Shown: positions 52,356 through 63,286, counted from the stretch's first letter. The stretch is 64,000 nucleotides of DNA from Chryseobacterium phosphatilyticum (GCF_002899825.2 NZ_PPED02000002.1:1-64000); one strand, 5' to 3'. The notes: generated by a model not told the origin, from the sequence alone. A program made the numbers and translations.

Positions 52356-53465
52356 TTATTTTTTTTCCTTCATCTGTGTCAATGTGTTTTCAAGATGATC
52401 GGTAATCTTTTTTACTTCAATATGCGGTTTGAAGATGTAAGCTTTACCTTTTTCTTCATCAGCAATATTAGATAAGATAATCACGGATGTTTTTGTGTCC
52501 GGATAATAAATGTTTAATGAAGGGGATCCTTTTATATATCCACTGTGAAAATATGAACCGGGTTTACCAATGTTCAACATGATTCCATAGGCATATCCCA
52601 TCTTTCCAAAAATAGCATGCCGCCTCTCAGCACTTTTAGCCATAAATTGCTTCAGGGTTTCTGGCTTTATAATTTTTCCTCCGTAAAGAGCATTGTTCCA
52701 TGTATGAAGATCCTGGATGGTAGAGAGTATTCCTCCCGCGGGAGTTCCAATATCTTTTCCGCCTAATCTTTTGGGCATATTGGATACCTCCTGAAATTTT
52801 GCCGGATTTCCAAGATAAGCACTTGCAAAATGAGATCCGTTGAAGGTGTCTCCTGTATATGAATTGGACATTCCGGCTTTTTTGAAGAGTTCAGTTACAT
52901 TATCATCATATGATTTTCCGGTTACGGTCTCTGCAATTTTGCCTAGAGTATTAAACCCGTCATTCGAATAGAAAAAATCTGCCCCGCTTTTAAACATGAG
53001 CTTACCACCCATCAGGTTTAGTCCTGAAGTATGATTCAGAAGTTGATGAATAGTGATATTTTCATATTCCTTGTTTCGAAATTCCTTAAGATACTTTGAA
53101 GCTTTATCATTAATACTCAATTTTCCCTGCTCCATCTGAAGAAGAACCAGGACCGCTGTAAACTGTTTACTGACAGAGCCTATGGCGAAAATGGTACTGC
53201 TATCAATTTTTGTTTTTTTATTAAAATCCGAATAACCATTCTCTCTCTTGTAAAGCTGTAATGAATCTTTAAATACCGCAATACTTCCGTTAAAATGATA
53301 CTTTTTAAATACAGAATCCAGTTGTTGTTGTAACAACGTTTTTTGAAAAGCAGTAATCGTAGAGTCAATAATTGTATTTTTATCAACGGGAGGGGCCTGA
53401 GGTGTTTCGGTTTTACATGAAAATAATACACAAAAAAACAGTAGGAACGCTAAATTTTTAATCAC
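52356..53465 (-). CDS. Class C beta-lactamase-related serine hydrolase lipoprotein
   Basis: About 369 residues if started at GTG 53465, which puts a short signal before lipobox VLFSC; the open frame reaches ATG 53531. The catalytic SxxK is SVSKQF (Ser97 by this start), followed by LLNHTSGLNLMGG, the YSNDGF motif (YxN) and a C-terminal HSGYIKGSPS loop (HxG). It resembles periplasmic or surface esterases and D-aminopeptidases of the beta-lactamase fold. Natural substrate unknown; it is not a proven resistance gene. Confidence 0.88.
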   Translation of the reverse strand: MIKNLAFLLFFCVLFSCKTETPQAPPVDKNTIIDSTITAFQKTLLQQQLDSVFKKYHFNGSIAVFKDSLQLYKRENGYSDFNKKTKIDSSTIFAIGSVSKQFTAVLVLLQMEQGKLSINDKASKYLKEFRNKEYENITIHQLLNHTSGLNLMGGKLMFKSGADFFYSNDGFNTLGKIAETVTGKSYDDNVTELFKKAGMSNSYTGDTFNGSHFASAYLGNPAKFQEVSNMPKRLGGKDIGTPAGGILSTIQDLHTWNNALYGGKIIKPETLKQFMAKSAERRHAIFGKMGYAYGIMLNIGKPGSYFHSGYIKGSPSLNIYYPDTKTSVIILSNIADEEKGKAYIFKPHIEVKKITDHLENTLTQMKEKK

Positions 53466-53631
53466 GGGTGTTTTATTAATAAGTTGTACTCTTAAAGATA
53501 ATGAAATCTTAAAAAGTCTTAAAATATGCAAAATCCATGCTAGAATAGGTTTTTTCTATCATGATAAATAGGCAATACGTCGTAAAAGAGTATTTGATAA
53601 TTTTGATATTGATTATTTATCATCAAAAATC

Positions 53632-55041
53632 ATGAAAGAACATCTGAAAAGCGACTTAGCTCAAATTGACTATCTGTTAGATCTTATAAAGAAGCAAGGG
53701 GTTGAATATCTGAATTCTATAGCTGAACAGCCAACATCTGTGAATGATATTCCGGTTTGGGAAAAACAAGTATTACCTGAGTCTGGTCATGGAACTGAAG
53801 AGGCCCTGAAAATTTTTAATCAAAGATTTAAACCAACCATAGTAGGATCATCAGGTCCGCGATATCTGGGATTTGTAACCGGGGGAACCACTCCCGCCTC
53901 CATTGCGGGGGACTGGCTGACTACGATTTATGACCAGAATACTCAGTCAACAAAAGGGCAGGGGGACATTTCAGCTAACATAGAATTAGAATCGATACAT
54001 TTAATATTAGAGCTTTTAGAACTTCCTCATAGTTTTCTGGGTGGTTTTGTAACGGGAGCGACCATGTCTAATTTTACGTGTCTGGCGGTTGCGCGACAAT
54101 GGCTGGGTAAACAGCAGGGGAGGGATATTGCTAAAGAAGGAATTTCCGGAACGATGAAGATACTTAGTGCTACTCCGCATTCCTCGTCAATAAAGTCTTT
54201 ATCGGTTTTAGGGCTGGGAAGCAATAATATTATAAGGGTTAAGACTATTGAAGGTGATCGTGAGGCTATTGATGTGATGGATCTGGAAAATGAAATTACT
54301 CAGCTTAACGGGCTCCCATTTATTTTAATTTCCAGCGGAGGGACGGTAAATACTGTGGACTTTGATGATTTTAAAGAAATCAAAAGATTGAAAGAAATCT
54401 ATAATTTCTGGTGGCATATTGATGCTGCATTCGGAGGATTCGCAGCTTGTTCAGATGCTTATAAACATCTTGTGGAAGGCTGGGAGTATGCGGATAGTAT
54501 TACCGTAGATTGTCATAAATGGCTCAACGTTCCTTATGAAAGTGCGGTGTTTTTGATCAAAGAACAATATAAAATGCTGCAGGTCGAAACTTTCCAGAAT
54601 TCCAATGCTCCTTATCTGGGTGATCCCCTGGAGAACTTTGGGTATTTGAATTTTCTTCCGGAGAACTCAAGAAGACTCAAAGCTCTTCCGGCATGGTTTT
54701 CAATTATGGCATATGGTAAAGAAGGGTATCAATCTATTATTGATGGTAATATATCATTAGCAAAACAATTAGGGCATTGGCTTGAAAACAGTAATGATTT
54801 TAAACTATTGGCTCCGGTACGTCTGAATACCGTTTGTTTCTCATTAAAGGATGATGAAAAGCAGGATGAGGTCGGAAAGTTCCTGGAGGCTCTTAATAAT
54901 ACCGGAAAGGTTTTCATGACTCCTACTTTTTATAACGGAAAGAAGGGTATTCGTGCTGCCTTTGTGAATTGGATGAGCACCGAAAAAGATATTCAACTGA
55001 TTTTTGATACGATGAATGAAGTTGTAAAAGAAATAAAGTAA
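53632..55041 (+). CDS. PLP-dependent amino-acid decarboxylase (group II)
   Basis: 469-residue cytoplasmic enzyme of the pyridoxal-dependent decarboxylase family. The cofactor lysine is Lys296 in SITVDCHKWLNVPYES; FVTGATMSNFTCLAVARQW is the family's substrate/cofactor region, and WHIDAAFGGFAA the PLP-Asp site. Could act on aromatic or acidic amino acids; specificity cannot be read. A TAATTTTG -7-like element lies at 53598-53605. Monocistronic. Confidence 0.92.
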   Translation: MKEHLKSDLAQIDYLLDLIKKQGVEYLNSIAEQPTSVNDIPVWEKQVLPESGHGTEEALKIFNQRFKPTIVGSSGPRYLGFVTGGTTPASIAGDWLTTIYDQNTQSTKGQGDISANIELESIHLILELLELPHSFLGGFVTGATMSNFTCLAVARQWLGKQQGRDIAKEGISGTMKILSATPHSSSIKSLSVLGLGSNNIIRVKTIEGDREAIDVMDLENEITQLNGLPFILISSGGTVNTVDFDDFKEIKRLKEIYNFWWHIDAAFGGFAACSDAYKHLVEGWEYADSITVDCHKWLNVPYESAVFLIKEQYKMLQVETFQNSNAPYLGDPLENFGYLNFLPENSRRLKALPAWFSIMAYGKEGYQSIIDGNISLAKQLGHWLENSNDFKLLAPVRLNTVCFSLKDDEKQDEVGKFLEALNNTGKVFMTPTFYNGKKGIRAAFVNWMSTEKDIQLIFDTMNEVVKEIK

Positions 55042-55050
55042 TGCATTATA

Positions 55051-55079
55051 AAGCCCGTTGGAATGGTATTCCCAGGCTT
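55051..55079. terminator. Possible terminator between convergent genes
   Basis: AAGCC..GGAAT pairs with ATTCC..GGCTT with internal mismatches, followed by ATTTTG on the plus side. Weak. Confidence 0.4.
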
Positions 55080-55788
55080 ATTTTGCTATCAGATCGCTGA
55101 ACCAGAAAACATATTCTTCTGTATCTTCATCAGCACTTGTTTTTGGCTTGGGGTAAGTTTTCTTCACGGTGTCTCCAATTTTAAATGATACAGGAGATTT
55201 AAAAATAGGACCATCAAAAGTAAAAGTATGAAATTCACCGTTTTCGCCACAAGGGTCTACATTTTCAGGCAAATCTTTAATGAAATCTTGATCAATAATA
55301 CGACCTGCAAAACTTTTATCCAGATAAGAACCATTGACACAGGTTACAATGGTTTTAAAACCAAGATCCAGAAACTCATGGATGAGGTTTAATGTATCTT
55401 GTTTCCACAGAGGAAATACGGGTTGAATGCCTATAGCATTGAGTTGTTCCTCTCTATATTTTCTCAGGTCTTCCAGAAAGATATCTCCAAAAATGGAATG
55501 AGTAATTCCCTGGGCTTTTATTCCGGACATTGCGTTGCTCATTATTTCCTGATAGTCCTCCATGGAGGGTTCTTTGGGAAGTTCCATTTTGATGAGAGGA
55601 ATGCCAAGACTGAAAGCCTGTTGTTCTAAAAGAGATACATGAACACCGTGCATAGAGATCCTTTGAAATTCCTTATTAATGCTTGTGAATAAGGTGACGA
55701 CATCATATTGATCGTCCTGTAATATTTTATAAAGGGCAAGAGAAGAATCTTTTCCACTGCTCCAGTTGAATAGGGCTTTTGGTCTCAT
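55078..55788 (-). CDS. Dph6-related ATP pyrophosphatase (PP-loop family)
   Basis: 236-residue protein with the PP-loop motif FNWSSGKDSSLALYK (residues 7-21) of adenine-nucleotide alpha hydrolases and a C-terminal region (NGSYLDKSFAGRIID, DPCGENGEFHTFTFDGPIF) typical of Dph6/diphthine-ammonia ligase homologues. In bacteria, which lack diphthamide, related proteins probably modify other substrates, so the true reaction is unknown. Monocistronic. Confidence 0.9.
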   Translation of the reverse strand: MRPKALFNWSSGKDSSLALYKILQDDQYDVVTLFTSINKEFQRISMHGVHVSLLEQQAFSLGIPLIKMELPKEPSMEDYQEIMSNAMSGIKAQGITHSIFGDIFLEDLRKYREEQLNAIGIQPVFPLWKQDTLNLIHEFLDLGFKTIVTCVNGSYLDKSFAGRIIDQDFIKDLPENVDPCGENGEFHTFTFDGPIFKSPVSFKIGDTVKKTYPKPKTSADEDTEEYVFWFSDLIAK

Positions 55789-55868
55789 TTAAATTTTACG
55801 ACTTTGAATGTCTGTAAGCTAGAATATTTGTACAGGCAAAATTTATTTGCTGTGAAGATAAATAAAAA

Positions 55869-55908
55869 AACCTAACAAGATTCTGTTCTGAATCCTGTTA
55901 GGTTTGTA
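55869..55908 (-). terminator. Terminator after icmF
   Basis: AAACCTAACA(A)GATT pairs with AATC(C)TGTTAGGTTT, then TTTTTTATTT on the minus strand. It lies just beyond the icmF stop at 55932. Confidence 0.8.
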
Positions 55909-55931
55909 CATATTTAGAGGATATAACCTTC

Positions 55932-58900
55932 CTACATATTTCTTCTGTATTTACCACCCACTTCAAATAAAGCATTGGTGATCTGTCCCAGAGAACAATA
56001 TTTTACAGCATCCATCATCACGGCAAATAAATTTTGCTGATTGATTGCTGCATGTTGTAACATTTTTAAGGCAGCTTCTGATTTCTCTTCATTAGATTTT
56101 TGGAAATTATGAAGCGTTTCAATCTGAACCTGCTTTTCTTCTTCAGTTGAACGGATAACTTCTCCCGGACGAACCGTCGGCGAACCATCTTTTCCAAGGA
56201 AAGTATTTACTCCAATGATTGGATATTCTCCAGTGTGTTTCAACCATTCATAATGCATAGATTCTTCCTGAATTTTTGAACGTTGATACATGGTTTCCAT
56301 GGCACCAAGAACGCCACCTCTTTCTGTAATTCTGTCGAATTCAGCATATACAGCTTCTTCTACCAGATCTGTTAATTCTTCAATGATAAATGAACCTTGA
56401 AGTGGATTCTCATTTTTAGCTAATCCTAATTCTTTATTAATGATCAACTGAATGGCCATTGCTCTTCTTACAGACTGTTCAGTAGGGGTTGTAATAGCTT
56501 CATCATATGCATTGGTGTGAAGCGAATTACAGTTGTCGTAGATCGCATATAATGCCTGAAGAGTAGTTCTGATGTCATTGAAATCAATTTCCTGAGCATG
56601 CAGAGAACGTCCCGAAGTCTGAATATGATATTTCAACATCTGGCTTCTTTCGTCCGCTCCGTATTTTAACTTCATGGCCTTTGCCCAGATTCTTCTCGCT
56701 ACACGCCCGATTACTGAATATTCAGGGTCAATCCCATTGGAGAAGAAGAAAGATAAGTTGGGTGCAAAATCATTGATGTTCATTCCGCGGCTTAAGTAAT
56801 ATTCCACGTAGGTGAATCCATTAGCCAGTGTGAACGCCAACTGCGAAACTGGATTGGCTCCGGCTTCTGCAATGTGATAACCCGAAATGGAAACGGAGTA
56901 GAAATTTCTTACTTTTTCAGTAATAAAATATTCCTGAACGTCACCCATCAATCTCAAGGCAAATTCAGTGGAAAAGATACAAGTGTTCTGAGCCTGGTCT
57001 TCTTTTAAAATATCTGCCTGAACCGTACCACGAACAGTTGCGATGGTTTTAGCCTTAATTTCAGCATAAGCTTCAGCAGGAATTACTTCATCTCCCGTTA
57101 AACCTAATAATTTTAAACCTAATCCATTATTTGATGGAGGCAATTCCCCATTATATTTTGGTCTTTCTAAACCTTTATCATCGAATTTTGCTTTTAAAGC
57201 TTTCTCAACATTGGCTTCAAGGTTGTGCTCAGCAATATATTTCTCAACATTCTGATCGATGGCAGCATTCATAAAGAATGCTAACAACATTGGAGCAGGT
57301 CCGTTGATGGTCATAGAAACTGAAGTCATTGCATTCACCAAATCAAATCCTGAATACAACTTTTTAGCATCATCCAAAGTAGCAATAGAAACTCCCGCGT
57401 TTCCGATTTTACCATAAATATCAGGTGGTAAAGCAGGATCTTGTCCATATAAAGTTACAGAGTCAAAGGCTGTAGATAAACGTTTGGCGTCCATTTCTGC
57501 AGAAACATAATGGAATCTTCTGTTTGTTCTTTCAGGACCTCCTTCTCCGGCAAACATTCTTGTAGGGTCTTCACCTGTTCTTTTAAAAGGATAAATTCCT
57601 GCTGTATAAGGGAATCCTCCCGGAAGATTTTCCTGTCCTTTCCATTTGATCAAATCACCCCAATCGTTATATTTTGGTAAAGCAATTTTTGGAATTCTTA
57701 AATGAGATAAAGATTCTGTTGAGGTTTCCACCTTGATTTCTTTTCCTCTTACAAAATAGGAATAAAACTCAGCATGGAAAGCTTTCTTCGTATCATCCCA
57801 GGTTTTTAGGAAGTCGATATTCTCTTGTTGAAGATCTTTCTCAGCTTTTTGGTACTCAGCATCTAAAGTTTCATTGGAAAGGAAGTTTCTCACGCCTTCA
57901 ATATGATACATTTTTCTGGCCAATTCTGCCTGTTTTTCAATATTGGCGTCGTATTGTCTGTTGTTTTCAACAATTTCAGAAAGGTAACGTACCCTTTTTG
58001 GAGGAATGATGGTTACTTCGTCTGTAATTTCCTGTTCAACAAAACCTTGTAAATTTAAATCCGAATACTTCTCATTAACTTTTTCAACTAATCGGTTGTA
58101 TAATTCGGTTGTTCCGTGGTCATTGAACTGAGAAGCTTTCGTTGCATACACTGGCATGTCATCCAACGGGCTGTCCCACAATAAATGATTTCTCTGGAAT
58201 TGTTTTCTTACCGCCTGAAGGGCATCAAGAGCTCCCCTTTTATCAGATTTATTCAACGCCACTAAATCTGCATAATCCAACATGTCGATTTTTTCCAGCT
58301 GTGTTGAAGCCCCATATTCAGGAGTCATCACGTACATTGAAACGTCAGCAAAATCAGAAACTTCTGATCCGGATTGCCCGATTCCTGAAGTTTCAAGAAT
58401 AATGACATCAGGATGAGCCAGTTTTAATACATTCAACGCAGAATGGATAAATGGAGAAACAGAAACGTTATTTTCTCTGGTGGCCATTGAACGCATATAC
58501 ACTCTGGGATCATTAATCGCGTTCATACGGATCCTGTCACCAAGTAGTGCGCCTCCCGTTTTCTTTTTGGAAGGATCAATTGAAATAATAGCAATCTTCT
58601 TACCTGGATTTGAACGAAGAAAACGTCTTACCAGTTCATCTGTTAAAGAAGATTTTCCGGCACCCCCGGTTCCGGTGATACCGATAATTGGAATATTTAA
58701 CTCTTTTGATTTTTCGTCAATAGCTTTTACTAATTCGGTTTTGTCTTCTGAAAAGTTTTCAACGGCAGAGATGATTTTAGCAATGCTGGTTGAGTTTTCA
58801 AAACTAATTGAATCTAAATCTTCCGCAGTTACTTCTTTTCCTGTCGCGAAATCTGATCTTTTAACCAGATCATCGATCATTCCCTGTAAACCAAGTTCAC

Positions 58901-59279
58901 GACCGTCGTCCGGAGAATAAATCCTGTCGATTCCGTAAGACATGATGTCTTCAATTTCTTCTGGTAGAATGACACCTCCACCACCACCAAAAATTTTGAT
59001 TTGGGGTGAGTTTTTTTCTCTTAAAAGGTCATAAATATATTTAAAATATTCATTGTGACCTCCCTGATAGGACGTTAATGCAATAGCATTGGCATCTTCC
59101 TGGATGGCTGTATTCACAACTTCCTCTGCAGATTTGTCATGTCCAAGATGGATCACTTCACATCCTGTTCCCTGGATGACACGACGCATAATATTGATCG
59201 CAGCATCGTGACCATCAAATAATGAGGCAGCTGTTACGATTCTTACCTTGTTGGTTGGAGTATATTTTTGGGTTTCCAT
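55932..59279 (-). CDS. icmF: Fused isobutyryl-CoA mutase (IcmF)
   Basis: 1115-residue fusion: B12-binding domain (about 10-145; ligand His24 in FDGHDAAIN), MeaB-type GTPase (about 190-430; P-loop GTGGAGKSS at 203-211, then [15 protein letters not shown] and LNKSDKRG), and a mutase catalytic domain (about 545-1115). [20 protein letters not shown], and GIYPFKRTG, are the substrate-binding region typical of IcmF instead of methylmalonyl-CoA mutase. It interconverts isobutyryl- and butyryl-CoA, or related branched acyl-CoAs, with chaperone GTPase in one chain. Start ATG is the first in frame; terminator follows. Confidence 0.95.
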   Translation of the reverse strand: METQKYTPTNKVRIVTAASLFDGHDAAINIMRRVIQGTGCEVIHLGHDKSAEEVVNTAIQEDANAIALTSYQGGHNEYFKYIYDLLREKNSPQIKIFGGGGGVILPEEIEDIMSYGIDRIYSPDDGRELGLQGMIDDLVKRSDFATGKEVTAEDLDSISFENSTSIAKIISAVENFSEDKTELVKAIDEKSKELNIPIIGITGTGGAGKSSLTDELVRRFLRSNPGKKIAIISIDPSKKKTGGALLGDRIRMNAINDPRVYMRSMATRENNVSVSPFIHSALNVLKLAHPDVIILETSGIGQSGSEVSDFADVSMYVMTPEYGASTQLEKIDMLDYADLVALNKSDKRGALDALQAVRKQFQRNHLLWDSPLDDMPVYATKASQFNDHGTTELYNRLVEKVNEKYSDLNLQGFVEQEITDEVTIIPPKRVRYLSEIVENNRQYDANIEKQAELARKMYHIEGVRNFLSNETLDAEYQKAEKDLQQENIDFLKTWDDTKKAFHAEFYSYFVRGKEIKVETSTESLSHLRIPKIALPKYNDWGDLIKWKGQENLPGGFPYTAGIYPFKRTGEDPTRMFAGEGGPERTNRRFHYVSAEMDAKRLSTAFDSVTLYGQDPALPPDIYGKIGNAGVSIATLDDAKKLYSGFDLVNAMTSVSMTINGPAPMLLAFFMNAAIDQNVEKYIAEHNLEANVEKALKAKFDDKGLERPKYNGELPPSNNGLGLKLLGLTGDEVIPAEAYAEIKAKTIATVRGTVQADILKEDQAQNTCIFSTEFALRLMGDVQEYFITEKVRNFYSVSISGYHIAEAGANPVSQLAFTLANGFTYVEYYLSRGMNINDFAPNLSFFFSNGIDPEYSVIGRVARRIWAKAMKLKYGADERSQMLKYHIQTSGRSLHAQEIDFNDIRTTLQALYAIYDNCNSLHTNAYDEAITTPTEQSVRRAMAIQLIINKELGLAKNENPLQGSFIIEELTDLVEEAVYAEFDRITERGGVLGAMETMYQRSKIQEESMHYEWLKHTGEYPIIGVNTFLGKDGSPTVRPGEVIRSTEEEKQVQIETLHNFQKSNEEKSEAALKMLQHAAINQQNLFAVMMDAVKYCSLGQITNALFEVGGKYRRNM

Positions 59280-59535
59280 AAAAATTCTAGAAAGTTTCTA
59301 AGTTTCCAAATATAATAATAAAAAAAGAACCTCGTGTTTGATGTTATGCTACTGATTATGAATTGTTTAATTGTTCTTATTTAATTATATCTCCCCAGTT
59401 TTGAGTTTATAATTTAATATCATGAAAGTTCGGTAGTTACAGAATTAAAATCATTTAGGATGATTTCATGGTCAAAATACTTGTATTCTCTATTCTCAAA
59501 TTAAATTCTCTACTTTTGCACCAAATTTTACAGAC

Positions 59536-59868
59536 ATGCAAAAAGCTTTGATATATTTCACCTTAGGAACAATAGTCAGTTTCCTTATCAATTATTTCTT
59601 TTTAAGTACTGAAAATATTGGACTGGATATTTATTATGCCATTGCCTTTGGTTCAGCCTGGGGGATTGCTTACTATCTGGATACTCCCAATTTTACATTG
59701 CCTCAAAAATTGGGATTGTCTTTTGTTGCTATGGGAATTCTTGTTTTGGCAGGGACATTACTTTTTAAATTAGAATTGGCTATTCCTTCTATTTTAAAGT
59801 TTTCTACGGTTTTTGTAGCTTATTATTTGTTTGCCAGCTTTAGAGGAAGCAAATCGTTAAGAAAATAA
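59536..59868 (+). CDS. Small multi-pass membrane protein
   Basis: 110-residue protein with three or four hydrophobic segments (ALIYFTLGTIVSFLINYFF, IYYAIAFGSAWGIAYYL, LGLSFVAMGILVLAGTLLF, FSTVFVAYYLFAS). Basic tail SFRGSKSLRK. No family recognised. A -7 element TACTTTTG (59511-59518) lies 17 bases before the ATG; no good -33 is seen. Own terminator. Confidence 0.82.
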   Translation: MQKALIYFTLGTIVSFLINYFFLSTENIGLDIYYAIAFGSAWGIAYYLDTPNFTLPQKLGLSFVAMGILVLAGTLLFKLELAIPSILKFSTVFVAYYLFASFRGSKSLRK

Positions 59869-59903
59869 AAAAGAGGCTACCTGATTAAGTAGCCTCTTTT
59901 TTA
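59867..59903. terminator. Bidirectional terminator
   Basis: AAAAAGAGGCTAC pairs with GTAGCCTCTTTTT around CTGATTAA, between convergent genes. Confidence 0.92.
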
Positions 59904-61007
59904 GTGGATCATCAGGAAGCTCACCAGAGCGAGCCCCACAACTAATATCATAAATGTAAAGAAATTAATAGCAAATAAAAGACCTCCGATAAAGAAGCTT
60001 ACTACTCCGTGTGTATGATAAACACGACGGTGTGCAATGAAGAAATAAGCGATACTATAAATCAAAAGGACACACAATATAATATATAAAATGGAATTAA
60101 TCACTCCAATATGTGTCAGGCTTGTCAATTTTCCGATCAAGAATACAAACAATATATTCAGTAAAAGGAAAGAAAAATAATGCAGGGTGAATATTCCGTG
60201 ATCAAAATACCACCATTTTTTTTTGCTATGGAAAATCCATAAAAAGAAAGCAAAAAGAGGAAGATAAATAAAAAGAGCTTTGGGCAGATTATGGAAGGAT
60301 GTTGCTGTCAGGTTCTTGGCGATTTCCCCTTTTGTAACTCCCCTTTCTTTCAGTTCAAAGAACTTATGAGCTATTGGTATTTGGATGAAATCAAAAATGG
60401 AAGGGTTCTTGGCCGCAGCTGAATCGTAAGATTTTTTTGTTTTATAACCGCCATATTGAACGTTCTCATCTATTTTATTGCCCATCTCTAGTGCTTCCTC
60501 CAGATCGTCTATTTTTGTAGAGTCTGGTAGAGCATTTAAGCTTTTGATAGTTATAGAATCTTCCTGGGTTAGTATGGGTTTAGCCTTTATACTATCCAGT
60601 ATTTTATGTGTTTTTAAAGATTTCATTTTTTCAAAAACACTTGCTTTATCCGGGCCATGTTGCTCCTTTGTACCATCAAAATTTAAATTAATCAATGGGA
60701 AAAGTGCAAAGACAAAGAAGGTGATGAAACTGACAAAGATATACAGCTTTACCGGAGGAACAAATTTTTGTCTCTTCCCTTCAAGATATGTATTGGTAAG
60801 AACCCCGGGTTTAAACATTAGATTTTTCAGTGTTCCCCAGAATTGTCCGTCGTAATGAGTGAAGTCTTCTATAAAATGGGTGAAAAGGTAATAAAAAGGA
60901 TGTCGGCTTTCAATATTTTCTTGTCCGCAGTGCGGGCAGAATCTTTCTTCAACCTGATGCCCACAGTTCAGGCAGGTTTTGTTTTCTCTTAGTTTTCCGT
61001 GGCTCAT
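59901..61007 (-). CDS. DUF3667 membrane protein with zinc-ribbon-like N-terminus
   Basis: 368-residue membrane protein. CLNCGHQVEERFCPHCGQEN (CxxC-x10-CxxC, about 13-32) is a zinc-ribbon-like start, followed by the conserved DGQFWGTLKNLMFKPGVLT and GKRQKFVPPVKLYIFVSFIT of DUF3667. Five or so membrane segments follow, with a large soluble loop between the first and second. Role unknown. Single gene, with terminator. Confidence 0.9.
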   Translation of the reverse strand: MSHGKLRENKTCLNCGHQVEERFCPHCGQENIESRHPFYYLFTHFIEDFTHYDGQFWGTLKNLMFKPGVLTNTYLEGKRQKFVPPVKLYIFVSFITFFVFALFPLINLNFDGTKEQHGPDKASVFEKMKSLKTHKILDSIKAKPILTQEDSITIKSLNALPDSTKIDDLEEALEMGNKIDENVQYGGYKTKKSYDSAAAKNPSIFDFIQIPIAHKFFELKERGVTKGEIAKNLTATSFHNLPKALFIYLPLFAFFLWIFHSKKKWWYFDHGIFTLHYFSFLLLNILFVFLIGKLTSLTHIGVINSILYIILCVLLIYSIAYFFIAHRRVYHTHGVVSFFIGGLLFAINFFTFMILVVGLALVSFLMIH

Positions 61008-61355
61008 GGATTATGGATATGATCGCCACAAATATAAAAATTTAGAAAATATAATAAATGTATTGGTAAGTTTTTGTGAAAATATTAAAGTAAGGTTAAT
61101 AAAGAAAGAGTTGAGGGAAGAAACTCTCACTTTATCAGTTTGTGTTTTTAGAACCTTCTAAACGCTTTTTTTCATCGCAACAACAATTCACAAAATTTAT
61201 GCCAAAACCATAAAAACTGTTAAAATCTATTATTAGAGGGCTGAATAACAGATATTCCACAGATTAAATAAAATATGTTTTTGGGTTACGAAAATAATTT
61301 GTACCTTTGCACACCCTTTTAGGGGTAAATTATGTTTAATCTTTAACTAAAACGT
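61008..61355. other. Intergenic region upstream of rplM
   Basis: 348 bases, AT-rich. Carries the rplM promoter at 61280-61309. No gene, tRNA or clear leader-peptide is seen, and no repeat. Confidence 0.55.
61280..61309 (+). promoter_or_regulatory. Bacteroidota-type promoter of rplM-rpsI
   Basis: TTTG at 61280-61283 and TACCTTTG at 61302-61309, 18 bases apart. The rplM GTG start is 46 bases downstream. Confidence 0.85.
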
Positions 61356-61811
61356 GTGAATACATTAAGTTACAAAACTGTTTCAGCGAACAAAGCTACT
61401 GCTAATAAAGAATGGGTTGTGGTAGACGCTGAAGGACAACCGTTAGGAAGACTAGCTTCTACGGTTGCAAAGATTTTGAGAGGTAAGCACAAAACGAACT
61501 TTACACCTCACGTAGATTGTGGTGATAACGTGATCGTTTTGAATGCTGGGAAAATTACGCTTTCCGGAAATAAGTGGGCTGATAAGACTTACATCTGGCA
61601 TACAGGTTATCCTGGTGGACAGAAGTCTATGACTGCGGCTGAACTTCAAAAGAAAGATTCTTTAAAAGTATTAGAGAAATCTGTAAAAGGGATGTTGCCT
61701 AAAAACAGATTAGGATCTGCTATTCTTAAGAACCTTTATTTATATGAAGGAACTGAGCACAAACATGAAGCTCAACAGCCTAAAACAATTAATGTTAACG
61801 AATTTAAATAA
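61356..61811 (+). CDS. rplM: Ribosomal protein L13
   Basis: 151-residue large-subunit protein. It starts with GTG (61356), giving the usual Flavobacteriia N-terminus MNTLSYKTVSANKATANKEW. Motifs are VVDAEGQPLGRLASTVAKIL, DNVIVLNAGKITLSGNKW and the HTGYPGGQKSM segment. rpsI follows after 6 bases, the conserved L13-S9 operon. Confidence 0.98.
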   Translation: MNTLSYKTVSANKATANKEWVVVDAEGQPLGRLASTVAKILRGKHKTNFTPHVDCGDNVIVLNAGKITLSGNKWADKTYIWHTGYPGGQKSMTAAELQKKDSLKVLEKSVKGMLPKNRLGSAILKNLYLYEGTEHKHEAQQPKTINVNEFK

Positions 61812-61817
61812 TTAATT

Positions 61818-62204
61818 ATGTCTATAGTTCACAAAATCGGAAGAAGAAAAACTTCTGTAGCAAGAGTTTATGTAAGACCAGGTTCTGGTGTTATTACAGT
61901 AAACGGTAAAGATGCTGCAACTTATTTCTCTACAGACGTGATGGTTTATAAATTGAACCAACCGTTTATCCTTTCTGAGACTGTTGGTCAGTATGACGTT
62001 ACCGTAAATGTTTTCGGTGGTGGAAATACAGGTCAGGCAGAAGCTATCAGATTAGGTATTTCAAGAGCTTTATGCGAGATCAACGCTGAGTTCAGATTAG
62101 CATTGAAGCCTGCTGGTTTACTTACAAGAGACGCGAGAATGGTGGAAAGAAAGAAGCCAGGTCAGAAAAAAGCAAGAAAGAGATTCCAATTCTCAAAACG
62201 TTAA
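61818..62204 (+). CDS. rpsI: Ribosomal protein S9
   Basis: 128-residue small-subunit protein: [20 protein letters not shown], then [20 protein letters not shown] and the C-terminal basic tail ending KRFQFSKR. Follows rplM in its conserved operon. Confidence 0.98.
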   Translation: MSIVHKIGRRKTSVARVYVRPGSGVITVNGKDAATYFSTDVMVYKLNQPFILSETVGQYDVTVNVFGGGNTGQAEAIRLGISRALCEINAEFRLALKPAGLLTRDARMVERKKPGQKKARKRFQFSKR

Positions 62205-62390
62205 TTTTTTTTCAGACATCAGATTGGAGATGTCAGATTTCAGACCTTTTTTTGTCTGGGATCTTATATCTGAAATCTATTAATCTAAACTTAAAATTGC
62301 CCGTTACGTTTAGCATCCAAACGCTTCTCCCATCTAAAGAAGTTGTTGATTGTTTAAAAGACGGAAAGTAAACTAACAAAAACAGAAAAC
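62205..62390. repeat. rpsI-rpsB gap with TCAGAT repeats and an inverted repeat
   Basis: AGATTTCAGA (62235-62244) and TCTGAAATCT (62269-62278) are a perfect 10-bp inverted repeat inside a patch of TCAGAT/GATGTCAGATTTCAGAC-like units (62212-62287). It resembles the repeats at 30920-31078. The rpsB leader follows. Confidence 0.6.
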
Positions 62391-63152
62391 ATGGCAAAAG
62401 CAAATGTAAAAGACCTTTTAGAGGCTGGTGTACACTTCGGTCACATGACTAGAAAGTGGAATCCAAATATGGCTCCATACATTTTTATGGAGAAAAACGG
62501 TATTCACATTGTAGACTTACATAAAACAGCAGTTAAATTGGATGAAGCGTGCAGCGCTTTAGAAAAATTAACTTCTGCAGGTAAAAAAGTTCTTTTCGTA
62601 GCTACTAAGAAGCAGGCGAAAGAAGTTGTTGCAAAACACGCTTCTGAACTTAATATGCCTTATATTACAGAAAGATGGCCGGGAGGTATGTTAACGAACT
62701 TCGTTACTATCAGAAAGGCTGTAAAGAAGATGAACTCTATCGACAAAATGAAAAAAGACGGTACGTTCGAAACTTTATCTAAAAAAGAAAGATTACAGGT
62801 TGACAGACAAAGAGCTAACTTAGAGAAAAACTTAGGTTCTATCTCTGACATGGTTAGACTTCCTTCTGCAATCTTTGTAGTTGATATCTTAAGAGAGCAC
62901 ATCGCGGTAACTGAAGCTAAGAAATTAGGTATTCCAGTTTTCGGTATCGTTGATACAAACTCTGATCCTAGAAAAGTAGACTTCGTTATCCCAGGAAACG
63001 ATGATGCTTCTAAATCTATTGATATGATCTTGAGCATTGTTTCTGATTCTATCAAAGAAGGTCAGTCTCAAAGAAAAGCTGATAAAGAAAAATCTAAAGA
63101 AGAAGGAGAAGTAGTATCTGCTGATAAAGATGCTGATTTCGATGCTGAATAA
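62391..63152 (+). CDS. rpsB: Ribosomal protein S2
   Basis: 253-residue small-subunit protein. VKDLLEAGVHFGHMTRKWNP, then FVATKKQAKEVV, RWPGGMLTNFVTI, and GIPVFGIVDTNSDP match S2. An acidic tail (EEGEVVSADKDADFDAE) extends the C-terminus. The usual tsf partner does not follow; instead a terminator and a minus-strand gene lie downstream, so rpsB is separate here. Confidence 0.98.
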   Translation: MAKANVKDLLEAGVHFGHMTRKWNPNMAPYIFMEKNGIHIVDLHKTAVKLDEACSALEKLTSAGKKVLFVATKKQAKEVVAKHASELNMPYITERWPGGMLTNFVTIRKAVKKMNSIDKMKKDGTFETLSKKERLQVDRQRANLEKNLGSISDMVRLPSAIFVVDILREHIAVTEAKKLGIPVFGIVDTNSDPRKVDFVIPGNDDASKSIDMILSIVSDSIKEGQSQRKADKEKSKEEGEVVSADKDADFDAE

Positions 63153-63174
63153 TTAAAGATTTTCTTTAATATAG

Positions 63175-63206
63175 GAAAAACGCTGGATTTCGATCCAGCG
63201 TTTTTT
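63175..63206 (+). terminator. Terminator after rpsB
   Basis: CGCTGGAT pairs with ATCCAGCG around a TTCG tetraloop, followed by TTTTTT. Confidence 0.93.
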
Positions 63207-63286
63207 ATTTGTTTTATGCCCATCTGAAAAGGTGTTCCTTTGTTTTTTCTTTTGCATAAAGATATTTTTAAAAAGAGAACAAGGAA

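Noticed and set aside
52356..53465. Antibiotic-resistance beta-lactamase
   Set aside because: It has the beta-lactamase-fold SxxK, YxN and HxG motifs but resembles general serine hydrolases; nothing shows activity on beta-lactams.
58480..58920. 146-codon plus-strand frame inside icmF
   Set aside because: Antisense to the conserved MeaB-type GTPase domain; no independent evidence.
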